Source: Psettodes erumei (Eukaryota; Chordata; Actinopteri; Pleuronectiformes; Psettodidae). Taken from it: a stretch of 64,000 nucleotides of DNA. A program made the position numbers and the translations under genes. Below, in pieces: positions 53,960 through 64,000 of the stretch. How positions within the stretch are numbered: the stretch's first letter is position 1; every line of letters starts with the position of its first letter. Location of the stretch: the NCBI GenBank assembly GCA_016785225.1, contig JAFBJZ010000915.1:1240001-1304000 (forward strand). The letters run 5' to 3'. The notes below the pieces were generated by a model. It had not been told where the DNA came from, ran no database searches, and was given only the letters and a program-made list of their open reading frames with translations.

Positions 53960-56900
53960 TTAACTCTTACCTGTCCACTGCTCTGCAGGTAAAGCACCAG
54001 TGGCTCAGCCTTCGTGACAGCCACCCACATCTTGGTCCAGCTCTTCCCTTTCTCCTGCACTTGGAGGTTGCCACACAGTAAACAGTTCTCCCCGGTTAGA
54101 GATGTCTGTCTCTAAAAAATACAATAATACAGAAGTATATACATATAACATCCACTGTTATACAAATGTACCAGAGAAATAACTGCAAAGAATAAATGAG
54201 CAATGATTTCTAGACTGCATAATAGACTGACAACTGCATGCTGGACTGAATAGCACAACTGCTGATTTTCTCATATTGATCACTTTGTGACTTGTTTTGG
54301 ATGGTATTGTGATATCACCGATTTGGAAGAGTTTGTAATTAAAAACGTTCTGCATTGCATCTCTGAGATTTAATCTTGACGGGCAAACGACAGCACAGCT
54401 CTTCTGCAGTTCGCCATTACATAACAGCGATGTAGGACACAGTGGGATTTGCACATGGACAGGTGTTAAAGCTCCTGCTGCCCCTCATCTAACCCTTGTA
54501 TGGCCTACAGCTCCCCCATGTGGTGACTAATCTCACATGATGCCATTCAAACACTAACCTAATGGGCCCAAATTAGAAGCGTATGACAGTTTCACCATTA
54601 AATACAGACAGGGTCTTCCTGTCAGCTTTTCAGTGCAGCCAAAGTAATGCACAATCATCACAAGTCCCGGACAGACACCTGAAGTAGCCAGACTGCTGAG
54701 TCAGCAGAGACGACTGGTCCTCCTTAAGATGAGATCTCTTTATCATATACGTCATCAAAGAGGGATTACCTGATCTTTCAATGTGAATGTGTGGTAATTC
54801 ACACATGTGCACCTGCATGTGTACAATATGTACATGTACAATGAATTTAGCCGACATGGTCACTTCAGTATTAAACAGAGTGTACTGGACTTGGTAACTA
54901 GAGGACTGTGCTTTGCTTTTGGTGCCATCAGTACAATATGGCTGCTGAACCCTGGCTGACGTTGAGCACTGGTATACATAGAGAGATGGACTGGCATGGT
55001 TTGAGGCAGAAAAATAAACTATCATGCACATCCTGGTCAGTCTTCCTCGGGATGTGTGTTTTCTTCTGTGTTCTTTTTCCTTCTGTTTGTCTCCAAGTGT
55101 GTGTCTCACCTCAGGCACAGCTTTCCTTTTCTGTTCACAGACACCGAGGTTCTCCAGGCTGAGGCTGGCTTCGAAACACTCCGGGCACACTCGGCTCGTT
55201 TTGTTGTCCAAGGTCTTTGAACATTTCGCACAGATGGCCTGCAGGAGGACGGAGAAAGAGAGATGGTAATTAGAAGCCATTAGTAGTTCATTGTCTGAAA
55301 GAGATTTTGTACTTGTTTTCTGACTTTCTCTTCATCCCTTCAATCCTACATCCCAAACAGTGTCCAAATTTCTCACCGCTCCACAGGACTTGCAGTGATG
55401 CTTGCGCTTGGTGAAATTGAAGCTCTCGTTGCAGCCTTTACATAATTGCTTCTCTTTATCCTTTTTTCTGGAACTCTTCTGGAAAAAGCAAGCACAGGAG
55501 TCATGTGTCAAGGTTGTCAGCCTGTTCGTTTTCAGCACAGCTGAACCAATAGGAATGTCTGACTGCTCGTCTCGCTTCATCTCTTGTTTGTCTGACTGTC
55601 TATCTTCCATTTCTCCTTTCTACTAACAAAAAACAAAGGCAGAGCGACACCCACACACCATCCTTCCCTTGAAGACACCTCAAACAGAGATCAGATGAAT
55701 GTATCCACAGAAAGCAAAGATTGCTCTCTTTTGTTAAACAGATAACATTGGAGGTATACGTCTTTTTGCGGTCGATGGGAGAGAAACATTTTTTCTTTTC
55801 TCTAAGAGTAGCAGATGGATCCATCCCCTTTGTAAGCCCAGGATTATTATTATCATCACAATCATTCAGCCTGAGACAAGTGCACTTTAAGATAACCAGG
55901 CACCAAAAATACAAACTCATTAATTATATTCATATTAAACATTTTTTATTTTACAGATGCAGAATCATTTAAACATGTTTTTAAAATATTTTTTAAGAGT
56001 GGAGTTACTGAAAAAAAAATGCATTGTTTGTTGTTGTACTTAAAGCACCTTAATGCCCATGTTTCGCACTGTATGGTGTTTTTCTCAATCAGCCTGATCA
56101 GGGCACTTCTCAATAATTAAAGGATTCAAATGTTTATTTGTCACATGCCATACATACAGTGTACAGATAGCAGTGAAATGCTGGTGTGGTAGCAGGAAAG
56201 ACCGTGCAGGACTGGGTGGATAGGTACAGACTGCGCCTTACTCCTTCACCCTCTTGTCTTGTTAGTTTTCTTGTTTTGATGCCCCTTTTTATAGGTTTAA
56301 AGTCTAGTATTAAGGAGTTTGTCATTTAAGGTTATATATACATGGTGCATTTTCCTAATTACATTTGTACTTAATCTCATAAACTAATTCATAATAACTA
56401 ATAGACGGTAGGAGAAATAGATCCAAAACCAAATTTCTGCCCAAGGGCCTTCTGACGCTTGGAAGCAGTGATCACACACTCTAAAGCTGCACTCCAAGTA
56501 CCAACAACATGCCAGGTAATGATAGGTGTTATTTCTGTATAACAGTAACTTACCCTTTCATGCAGTCTTTCACTATCTGAGTCCATGGACGTGTTGCACC
56601 AGGGACCCTGAGGAGCAGAACCAACACAGATTATATTAACTCGGTACCATACTGTATGTAACGGTAGATTCTTCCTGCAGTTAGACATCTCTACCACTGG
56701 GTGTCAGTCTGGATCTGCTGACTCTCCTGTCGAGTTACGTTTGGCATGGGTCCAGCTCGAGCCAGCCCAAAGTGGGTCAGAGCAGATCCATAAGAGTTTT
56801 GTATATACTTTGACTTGGGCTTTCCCTATTAGGGTCATGAGAGAGTTCTGGGGGAAGAGACTTGCAGAAGCTATGTGTGCAAATGACAGGATGGAAAGAA

Positions 56901-58025
56901 AGAGCTTCTTTATGTGTGTGTTTTGTGCGTATGATACAACCACATCCATAGATGGAGAGCTGTTTGACCAGACCAAGACCAGACTATGATGAACTGGTTT
57001 GGTGTACCCCTCGCCTCCCATGATTCATTTCGCAAGATGACACACTAAGTGACTTATCAATGAAATGATTGGCTGAAAGAGAGGGTGACTGACCGGTGAC
57101 TCAGGGAGATGGTCATCTTCTCGGGAAAAGGAGCTGTTGAAAGCTTTGTTGAACGTTTCGCTGTTTTGTTTGTGCCTTTCGATGGTGGCCAGGATGACCT
57201 AAGAGTCGGAAGAGATTTAGAGTAGAAAGGAGGACAGGCGGGGAGATCACAGACGAAAAGAGGGGAAACAAAGAGAAGCGATGGATTATTGATTAGACAT
57301 GTCTGCACTTGGAGGCATTTATTATTTCAGCATTTGTCGTGAGACCAGAGTAAGCATCCTAAATTTCACAATTACAGCATGATGTAAAAGCATCTGATCT
57401 GTTTTTCAGCTTAAAAGGATTAAAGTGACTTAAGTAAAAAAATATCAGATTGAAGGAGGTGGAAAGCCGTCTTTCCTTTCCCCGCCTGAACAGGAAACAA
57501 AGCAAGCGTCTGTTGCAAGCTGGCTAGCCTAAACATGCAGCAAACAAATGACAAGAAAGCAATGACATCACAGCTCCCAAAGCATCATGGTCCTACTGCT
57601 TGGACCTCAATTCCAGTGTCAGCGTCCAGAAAACTGCCCAGCTAGTGGAGTGTTAAAACCTTTTCCTAAAGAAATCACCCCAAAATCTTTTGAGTTTCTC
57701 AATCAATTCATTTCACCCCCTCTCTTAAGCTTAAATTCATTAAAAAAGACAGAAAAGCTCCTGAGCCCTCTCTGCAACACGCCCACCCACTTTTCCCACT
57801 CGTGAAAATGTTTTAATCAGCTTTACTCTGCTGTAATGGGCTAAATGAGCAATAATGAGGGGCTTTATTAGAGAATATAATTGCTCAAACATACTGAGTG
57901 AGTGTGGGGAGCAAATTTGAGCTAATTCCATTCTCAACAGAATTACCAAAGGCACAGGTCCAAAATATTGCATGTGTGCATGAGAGACAGACTGTGCGTG
58001 GGTGCACTACACAGCATGAACGTGA

Positions 58026-58062
<37 letters not shown>

Positions 58063-61000
58063 AGAGAGAGACCCTTACTTGAATCCAGTCTTCCTTCTCC
58101 TCAGCTGTCCTGTAAAGCATTTAGAGGATCATGAGGTTATTTTGTCTTGACAAAAAAAAGACAAAAAAGACATTTATAACTATTCTTAACCCAAAACAGT
58201 TGAGCTCGCTGGTTGGCGAGGGCTTGTAAAGGTAAGAGAGGTTATTTACTTTTTGTGCGCTGTTTATTTAACAGCAGCAGGTAATTGGTAACAGCAAACA
58301 AGAGCTAAGTGGATATACAGTATGTGGAAGCAGCTCCCAGCTAGCCAGTTAACTCAATACGCTGCTCTTTGAATTTATTACTTGGCATCCAAGTAAAGAG
58401 CCAGCACCAGTGCTTATCCCTTCAAACTACTGCTTCATAGTGTAACAGCACATTTTTGAATCTCACTTCAGACTCTATGGTTTTGTTTTGTTTTGTTTTT
58501 TATTGGGGGGGTTATTCAAATGTCTTTACCTGGCTTGCAGCTCTAGCGAACGTTGCTTCCCAATGATGGCAAAGGTGTGAGGAAGGTTCTGCTTCACGTT
58601 CTCCTGCACCTCCATGCCAGCGATGTCAATCCTTTCTCTGACACTGAACTTCTGTCCCATCAGTCTGAGTTTAGGCACGCAGTATAGCACCATGTTGTTG
58701 AACTGCATCAGGAACAAACATACCACAGCTGATGAACAGTGCAGATAATAAGGTGGCAAAACACAGATATTCTATAGCAGTCTGATATTTATTTAAATAA
58801 AAGCACTTCAGTCATCTCACCAAGTAGAGGTATCGGTCTTGTGCTGTTCCGTTTTTGGCTGACATCTTCTTGATATGTCCTTCTTTGATGAGCTCATTGG
58901 CTGGGTTAACGATGTCTTCTTCCCCTCCAAGCCGCTCGTAAACCTCCAGCAGCTTGTTCATCTTCTCCTGAAAACATTGGGCGACAGGATGAGGATGAGG
59001 AAAAGCATAAGCAGTGAAGACACGATGACACTGTAAAGAAAATACAGATGGAGCTACAAGCTGAGTGCCACCAGGGGGAGTTATTAGTTTATCAGCTAAG
59101 AGCTCTCCTTCAGTCATGGGTTTTCCAGTAAGGCACAAAGCAGGTATCATATTTCTTTATTGATTCATATACCCCTTTGTCTCTTTAAGTTGTTTAAAGG
59201 ATGTGAGAAATAATATCATTGCCAGACAGAGGGGAGAGATGAGGAGGATGAGTGTTAAAGAAATCCAGTTGGGCTTCCGCAAGCTGTGAAACTCGAGACA
59301 GGAAACAGCAACTTCCTGTCTGTACTAATTCATCTTGTTCACTCCCTCAAACAGACACTTGCAATGCTGCTGACTGTCAGTACAACATCAGCAAACTCTT
59401 TGATTAGGTAACACCTAGATGTTTTCATGCAAAAGCTCGATGAGGCAGTGAACGAGTGCTGAAAAGACTCGAGAAGAGAGATGGCAACAAAGAAAAACAG
59501 AACAGTGATGTGTGGCACTGAACAGAGCCTTACCATTTTCCTGATGGCTGCATTGGAGTGGTTAGCTGCAGTAGAGATTAGCTCTAGTGCCTCTGCAATA
59601 TAGATTGAACAAAGATAAAATCATGTTTGAGTAAATCTAGCCTTCAAATGATCAGAGTCTCAAACAATCAAACAAAACAGACAATTACAAATTAATCTTA
59701 CTCTCCTCAAACTGCACATAATTTGGTGCTTGCTGGAAAAAGAATAAATGTCAGGTCGTCACACTGATTATGTTACACATTTTTAACAATACTAAACATT
59801 AAACATGCACACATTAAAAGCACTGTGTTCATTTGGCTGGCTCTTAGCCAGTAGAGAGAACCTGAATCAACCACCTTTGTCATGGCCTACATAAACAGAT
59901 GAGATGCACACAGCCTGTGGAAAATGAGGCTAAAACCACTGTGATTAACAGGTTTTCAATTGGAGTGGATGAGAAAACAGCTTTACTTGGACACCATGTG
60001 TCCAATTACATTGAAGCCACAGGGATACAGTGATAGCAGATCATGTAAAATTTAATTTGTGGGTAAGTTGTGGAAAGTGGTCATTTACTGTGAGAACACA
60101 TACCAACTCTGTGTAAGACTGCCTCAAACAATGTCATTTTAACCTTCACAGCTTGTTGGTTACTACAAGTCCCCTCTCCTCCTGCCCTAGAACAGTCATG
60201 GAGTCATGTGTTCATTCGTGCATTATCAATTCAAGTGGATGGGCCTTTGCTTTATCACTGCATCAGCTTGCCTTCTTCCAGGTCCTTCTGTTGACCTTCA
60301 GACCTTCTGTTGATGCCACATTTAATTATTGAATAGATTTTAACTGAATAGCAGTACTTAGCCACAAAAATGTTGTCCAACCAAGTTCATGTACAAATTG
60401 CTTTTTATCTAAATCAGGGTGCTGTCATCTCAAAACGTCTTATTCTCTTATTTATTTTTTTATATATTTATTATATTTTATACATATTTACATAACATAG
60501 ATGATGATCAACTTCCTCACGTAGCTGCTTATTCTTCTAAGTACATTTTGCATCAAATATATAGAAGAAAAACAACTGATTTAAAGATTAAAAAGATGAA
60601 ACATGAAAAGGCTGGTGCACATTCTTGGCAGGAGAAATGAATGTGTGTTACAGTAAAAAAAATTAGGTGAAGTATCTCACTCTCTGTATCTTTTCGGTCG
60701 AGAGCATCATCAGGCAGCTTCTTCAGGTAGTCTTTGAGCAACAGCTCGTAGCGAGGAATCCTTTGGACCGGTTCCAGCATGTGGTGCTGCAACGTCAGGT
60801 TCCCGCACACATCCTGTTTCTGTGGTTTTAAACACAAAAACAAAAGATTTGAAGTGATTAATTGAAAAAATACAGGTATTTTATAAAGGGGACAATGTTT
60901 AAATTGCATCCAAATCAAAAACACAATGTTAAACAATCATTAGATACATGTGACCAGATTTTTGTGCCCAGTTCACACAGTTGACCGCTGAGTGCAACTG

Positions 61001-63622
61001 AATTTGAAACTGGACTGAAAACAAAACCTACACGGAGAAAGCACTTAAGCAGGAGCCAACACACACACGCGAGCGTACCTGTATATTCTGGACGACACTC
61101 TTGAACTGTGAAGACCGCTGTGTCCAGGTGTTGACCAGGTCCATGGCTCTGTCGAAGTTCTTCACATATTCTCCGTACATCTTCATGAACGGAGCCAGTT
61201 TCTGGAGGATGTCTCCAATTCGGGGGTTGGAATCCCTACAGTGAACGCAGACAAACAACAAACACCAAGCTTGTCACTATATCTGTATTTTATCTTGTGA
61301 GAAGAAGCAGTAGCATTTTTTAAATTTCAACTGCATTCACTGGGAAACCTTTCCCTGTAATTTAAGTTACTTGTTAATGTAAAAATGCAGTAACCTTTAA
61401 AGATTTGGAGGAAAATCCCCAAAGCCTGCTGGGACGTCACAGTTTCTGACTTAAGACAGTGAGGTAATTGAAGGTTTCCTCTAGCTGAGGTGATTACATC
61501 TTTTCTCCTTCACAAATATGGATTTACATTCTAATCTCAACACAGGTTATGTTACTGAGCTTACAAGACAGGAAGAATTTATGCGGTTATTTAAGTAAGA
61601 AACAACAGTGGGCTCATAAATAATGAGACTAATCCCACTAACATTATTGAGGGATTGCACAAACTAATTCTGCTTTTGACCTTTTTTTCCCCTCTGTACC
61701 CTTTCTTGACTTGTTGTGTAGACATCTCTTGGGTGTGTGTGTAACAGTTCTTAAGTCTTTCTGCTTCAGCCAATAAATTTTAATGAGCTACAGAAAAATA
61801 ATATGACAGGTGATTTCCCTAAACACAGCTCACAAGAGGAGTCATTATCTACCGAGGGTGGCTGATGTTGGCACAGTAACACATACTAGTGATAAATGCT
61901 CTGCTTACTGTGAAAAGAGAGACGGAAAATGCCCTCAAATCTGCAGCTCCGAAAATCTGACAATAATGCCCCCCGCTGCCTCCCAGCTGTCCAAGAGTTT
62001 CAGCCAACACTAACAGCCTAACTGGTCACTACTGAGCCAAACCACCTCTAGAATAACATCGCACCATTGCCTCAGGACAGCTGTCGGACTGCCCAGTGTT
62101 TACTCCTCACCATTCTCCAGTAATGCGTGTCTTGAGCTCAGGGAGCAGGAACTTGTCATGGAAGCAGTAGATGGAGGAGATGTTGGAGAAGATCCCTGTA
62201 ATGACATCCTGAGGGATTCCCACCTCTGTGAGCTTAGTGCAAAATACCTGCAGAGAAAGAAATAAAAGAAACAACATTCTTATACAAAAACTAGTGCAAC
62301 TATTTCCAAACACCCTGAATCTGGCTCAGATTCATGGAGCAGGCATGTAAACAGAGACAGAGTCATTTCCATGTTGTTGCCATCCACACAAACATTCATT
62401 CTGAGTCAACTCAAACCTTTCCACTCATGCTTTACAGTGTGACTCTCCTGTAAACTAGACAAACTATAAAGCATAAACTGGATGGGTGCATACTATGAGT
62501 TTAGTTTGGATTGTAAAGCAACTGTTAACAACTGTCACTGATATGTTTCATGACCTGAGGCAAATAATAACAAATTCACTGCCAACTATTCCTTCAATTC
62601 AAAATCATATAAACATTGGTCATCACAATTACCAAAATGTGACATTTTTAAATAGATTGTTTCATCTTGAAACCCTACAATTTTCAACTTGCAGTAATAT
62701 AAAAATGAGAAAAGAAGAAAATTGTTCTGTTTGAGAAGAAACCAGCACATGTCACACTTTTGCTTGATAAATTAAAAAAGTAGCCACCTCCATCACCTTA
62801 TGCCCCCCCCATCACAAAAATGGATTGGCATTATTGTTTCCAGTGTCGTGTGAAAGTGGTACGACAAAGACAGGAAGTTAACGATAAGGGTTCTCTGCTT
62901 GTGCGTCTCCCCACCACATGAGCAGAACAAAGAGGAAGAAGACTCAACCACCGGGAGTGAAGTCTCAAAACAAGCAGGCTGAAATGCTGTAAACTCATTT
63001 ACGACACACAAGCAAAGACCAGACAAAACAGTGCAGAGTGCAATAGGAAGTCATGACCTGTGATAGTAAGAGAGATGGAGACTAGAGTCTTAAACATGAT
63101 AAAGGGAGTTTTACAGGAGATGACATTTAGGAGATACGAAAAGGAACCTTGTTTAACTAATTTCATAAATTTTAATATGTCAACTTGCACTAAAGGAAAT
63201 TGTACTGGGCATTATTGACTATTTCCTTATATTTTATAGACAAAGTGACGACTCGATTAAGTGAGAAATTCATCTTGTAAATCAGAGCCTTTCTCCACGG
63301 AGAAGTTTAGCTCAGAACTCTGTACAAACTGAGTGACTGACTGACTGAGTACAAACTGAGTGTTGAAAAAAACATGACATCCTTTAAAGCGCTAAAGCTG
63401 GGCTAGCAGCATCAAGTCCAACAAGCTTTCTAATTATAAACCCAGCTGAGGGTCCGGAAACACACATCTTTAATCTGCAGGATTAACACACAACAGCAGT
63501 TACAGAGCACGGTGAAGCTGTGACACTGCAACACACTCACACTAGTGTTCCCCTTTTAAAAACACACGCAGTTAGTGCACATGTTCGGATTCACGCCACA
63601 CATCTATAAATATAAAGCAAAT

Positions 63623-63662
<40 letters not shown>

Positions 63663-63969
63663 TTTCTCACATGATCATGCTCTGAGTAATCCAGTCAACA
63701 GTGGAAGGGTTGTTGTCCAGTGGATCACAGTGCCAGCTTTAATCCAGCTCAGCCCTGATCTCAATCACTAAGACCACTGGCTCACTTAGGAGATTGAAAT
63801 TTTGGCCAGAGGCAAGCGCCCTGTTAAACTCACACAGCGACGCCTGGAAAAGGAGACGCATGCGGAGGCGCAGCGTTACCTGGTCGAGGAGGTTGAGTCT
63901 TTTGACGTAGGCCTCCTCGGTATGGAGAAGCTCTTTGGCGATGTTCAGGAGCTTCTGAGCCTCTGAGCA
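52548..63969 (-). CDS. fgd3: FGD3-like FYVE, RhoGEF and PH protein, 3' part (gene span, spliced)
   Basis: Fourteen exons (52548-52793, 53971-54111, 55110-55238, 55377-55478, 56554-56607, 57094-57198, 58079-58109, 58530-58702, 58821-58967, 59534-59592, 60681-60819, 61079-61235, 62111-62247, 63880-63969) join in frame to 569 residues plus stop; the N-terminus lies beyond base 64000. FGD proteins are guanine-nucleotide exchange factors of the Cdc42 type acting on actin. Domains in order: DH (with LEPVQRIPRYELLLKDYL), PH1 (LYCVPKLRLMGQKFSVRERI), FYVE with eight zinc-binding cysteines, and PH2 ending in a WVDILSKA helix. The FYVE lacks the WxxD motif and has RKHHCK rather than RRHHCR, as in other FGD proteins. 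FGD3 is preferred over other paralogues from the SUSD3-CARD19-NINJ1-WNK2 neighbourhood. Confidence 0.92.
53747..53766. repeat. (TA)n microsatellite
   Basis: About 10 TA units in the last FGD3 intron. Confidence 0.93.
53850..53958. repeat. Long (TG)n microsatellite beside a splice donor
   Basis: About 109 bases of TG on the plus strand, with one GCGCG interruption near its left end, reading as CA in the FGD3 transcript from +13 after the donor. Confidence 0.97.
53971..54111 (-). CDS. fgd3: FGD3 exon: first strands of second PH domain
   Basis: Acceptor attttttag, donor GTAAGA. Reads TGENCLLCGNLQVQEKGKSW then TKMWVAVTKAEPLVLYLQSS. 141 nt, phase 0 both ends. The intron that follows carries a long CA repeat starting 13 bases after the donor. 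Confidence 0.94.
54112..55109. other. FGD3 intron, PH2-FYVE
   Basis: About 1 kb between the FYVE and PH2 exons; nothing recognised. Confidence 0.7.
55110..55238 (-). CDS. fgd3: FGD3 exon: second half of FYVE
   Basis: Acceptor gtcctcctgcag, donor GTGAGA. Contains AICAKCSKTLDNKTSRVCPE with zinc ligands in CAKC and CPEC. 129 nt, phase 0 both ends. Confidence 0.95.
55377..55478 (-). CDS. fgd3: FGD3 exon: first half of FYVE
   Basis: Acceptor ctttttccag, donor GTGAGA. Reads KSSRKKDKEKQLCKGCNESF then TKRKHHCKSCGA; zinc ligands in CKGC and CKSC. 102 nt, phase 0 both ends. Confidence 0.95.
55479..56553. other. FGD3 intron, FYVE-linker
   Basis: About 1.1 kb, AT-rich; no repeat family or exon recognised. 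The introns at 56608-57093, 58110-58529 and 58968-59533 also hold nothing notable. Confidence 0.7.
56554..56607 (-). CDS. fgd3: FGD3 exon: inter-domain linker, 18 codons
   Basis: Acceptor ctgctcctcag, donor GTAAGT. Reads GPWCNTSMDSDSERLHER. Joins PH1 to FYVE; phase 0 both ends. Confidence 0.88.
57094..57198 (-). CDS. fgd3: FGD3 exon: end of PH1 and linker
   Basis: Acceptor gactcttag, donor GTCAGT. Reads VILATIERHKQNSETFNKAF, matching the FGD family TIEKHKQNSETFKAF, then a Ser/Asp-rich linker. 105 nt, phase 0 both ends. Confidence 0.93.
57199..58078. other. FGD3 intron upstream of the PH1 linker exon
   Basis: About 0.9 kb, with a TG tract at 58030-58061 next to the donor of the 31-nt exon. 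Confidence 0.75.
58030..58061. repeat. (TG)n microsatellite beside the 31-nt exon
   Basis: About 15 TG units running into GAGAGAGAG, close to the donor of the 31-nt FGD3 exon. Confidence 0.95.
58079..58109 (-). CDS. fgd3: FGD3 31-nt exon: last helix of PH1
   Basis: Acceptor atgctttacag, donor GTAAGG. Encodes TAEEKEDWIQ, equivalent to TEEEKKEWIQ of other FGD proteins. Phase 2 to 0. A CA repeat lies about 17 bases after the donor (TG on the plus strand, 58030-58061). Confidence 0.92.
58530..58702 (-). CDS. fgd3: FGD3 exon: PH1 core
   Basis: Acceptor tcctgatgcag, donor GTAAAG. Reads FNNMVLYCVPKLRLMGQKFS then VRERIDIAGMEVQENVKQN and KQRSLELQA. 173 nt, phase 0 to 2. Confidence 0.96.
58821..58967 (-). 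CDS. fgd3: FGD3 exon: DH-PH junction
   Basis: Acceptor atgttttcag, donor GTGAGA. Reads EKMNKLLEVYERLGGEEDIV, then NPANELIKEGHIKKMSAKNG and DRYLYL. 147 nt, phase 0 both ends. Confidence 0.96.
59534..59592 (-). CDS. fgd3: FGD3 exon: end of DH domain
   Basis: Acceptor tatattgcag, donor GTAAGG. Reads ALELISTAANHSNAAIRKM. 59 nt, phase 1 to 0; the first codon, Lys, is split with the exon at 60681. Confidence 0.94.
59593..60680. other. FGD3 intron within DH
   Basis: 1.1 kb, AT-rich. A 28-base block near 59712-59740 has an acceptor-like start but is not needed for the reading frame. Confidence 0.65.
60681..60819 (-). CDS. fgd3: FGD3 exon: DH core, CR3 region
   Basis: Acceptor aaaaccacag, donor GTGAGA. 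Contains GNLTLQHHMLEPVQRIPRYE and LLLKDYLKKLPDDALDRKD, the conserved DH helix that contacts the GTPase. 139 nt, phase 0 to 1. Confidence 0.97.
61079..61235 (-). CDS. fgd3: FGD3 exon: DH domain middle
   Basis: Acceptor ttcactgtag, donor GTACGC. Reads DSNPRIGDILQKLAPFMKMY, then GEYVKNFDRAMDLVNTW and FKSVVQNIQ. 157 nt, phase 2 to 0. Confidence 0.96.
61236..62110. other. FGD3 intron within DH
   Basis: 0.9 kb, nothing recognised. Confidence 0.7.
62111..62247 (-). CDS. fgd3: FGD3 exon: DH domain
   Basis: Acceptor ctttctctgcag, donor GTGAGG. Reads VFCTKLTEVGIPQDVITGIF, then SNISSIYCFHDKFLLPELKT and RITGE. 137 nt, phase 0 to 2. Confidence 0.96.
62248..63879. other. FGD3 intron within DH
   Basis: 1.6 kb with a (CA)n tract at 63625-63661 and a short ctgactga repeat near 63330; nothing else recognised. 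Confidence 0.7.
63625..63661. repeat. (CA)n microsatellite
   Basis: About 18 CA units in an FGD3 intron. Confidence 0.97.
63880..63969 (-). CDS. fgd3: FGD3 exon: start of DH domain
   Basis: Acceptor tttccctcag, donor GTAACG. Reads AQKLLNIAKELLHTEEAYVK then RLNLLDQ, the first DH helix. 90 nt, phase 0 both ends. The N-terminal exons lie right of the window. Confidence 0.95.
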
Positions 63970-64000
63970 CTGAGGGAAACACAAAACAACCATTAATTCT

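Larger units (their letters stand above)
52794..53970. other. FGD3 last intron
   Basis: 1.2 kb with a (TA)n tract at 53747-53766 and a long (TG)n tract ending 12 bases from the splice donor. Confidence 0.8.

Noticed and set aside
53768..54081. Open frames of repeating Val-Cys or His-Thr near 53850
   Set aside because: Microsatellite artefacts overlapping a real FGD3 exon on the minus strand.
59712..59740. Acceptor-like block CAAGCACCAAATTATG in an FGD3 intron
   Set aside because: Exons at 60681 and 59592 join directly in frame to give the conserved DH sequence; adding this block would break it.

Overview
This is a vertebrate, almost certainly teleost, nuclear genomic window. Genes are split into many small exons with GT-AG borders. 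Introns are short to moderate, CA/TG microsatellites are abundant, and one decayed interspersed repeat looks like a family common in spiny-rayed fish. All gene names come from reading the translated exons and from remembered family sequences; no search was run.

Five genes are recognisable, in the same order as the human 9q22.31 block (FGD3, SUSD3, CARD19, NINJ1, WNK2). From the left: WNK2 (minus strand, 5' part only; coding start at 21275, 3' end beyond base 1); NINJ1 (plus strand, 22753-29843, complete); CARD19 (minus, 32549-36643, complete); SUSD3 (minus, 37761-41691, complete); FGD3 (minus, 3' part only; stop at 52548, 5' exons beyond base 64000). WNK2 and NINJ1 are divergent and share an intergenic stretch of about 1.5 kb. 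NINJ1 and CARD19 converge. CARD19, SUSD3 and FGD3 run head to tail.

WNK2 exons 1-8 encode the chloride-sensing WNK kinase domain and the following PF2-type domain. They are followed by a 403-codon Gln/Ala/Pro/Ser exon with almost no charged residues. Between these lies a 331-codon open stretch with an in-phase acceptor and its own stop, read here as a possible alternative terminal exon; this is the most interesting coding observation. FGD3 supplies DH, PH, FYVE and the second PH domain of a Rho-family GEF. SUSD3 is a single-sushi membrane protein with a PPxY-containing tail. CARD19 is a CARD protein with one membrane anchor. NINJ1 is the membrane-rupture/adhesion protein ninjurin.

The remaining sequence is introns and intergenic DNA. 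The largest pieces are WNK2 intron 1 (8837-20651) and the SUSD3-FGD3 interval (about 42600-51500). They hold microsatellites, a few decayed repeats and candidate regulatory patches. No tRNA, rRNA, CRISPR, intact transposase or viral gene was recognised. I did not find a wholly new system; the novelty is at the level of exons, isoforms and regulatory sequence.
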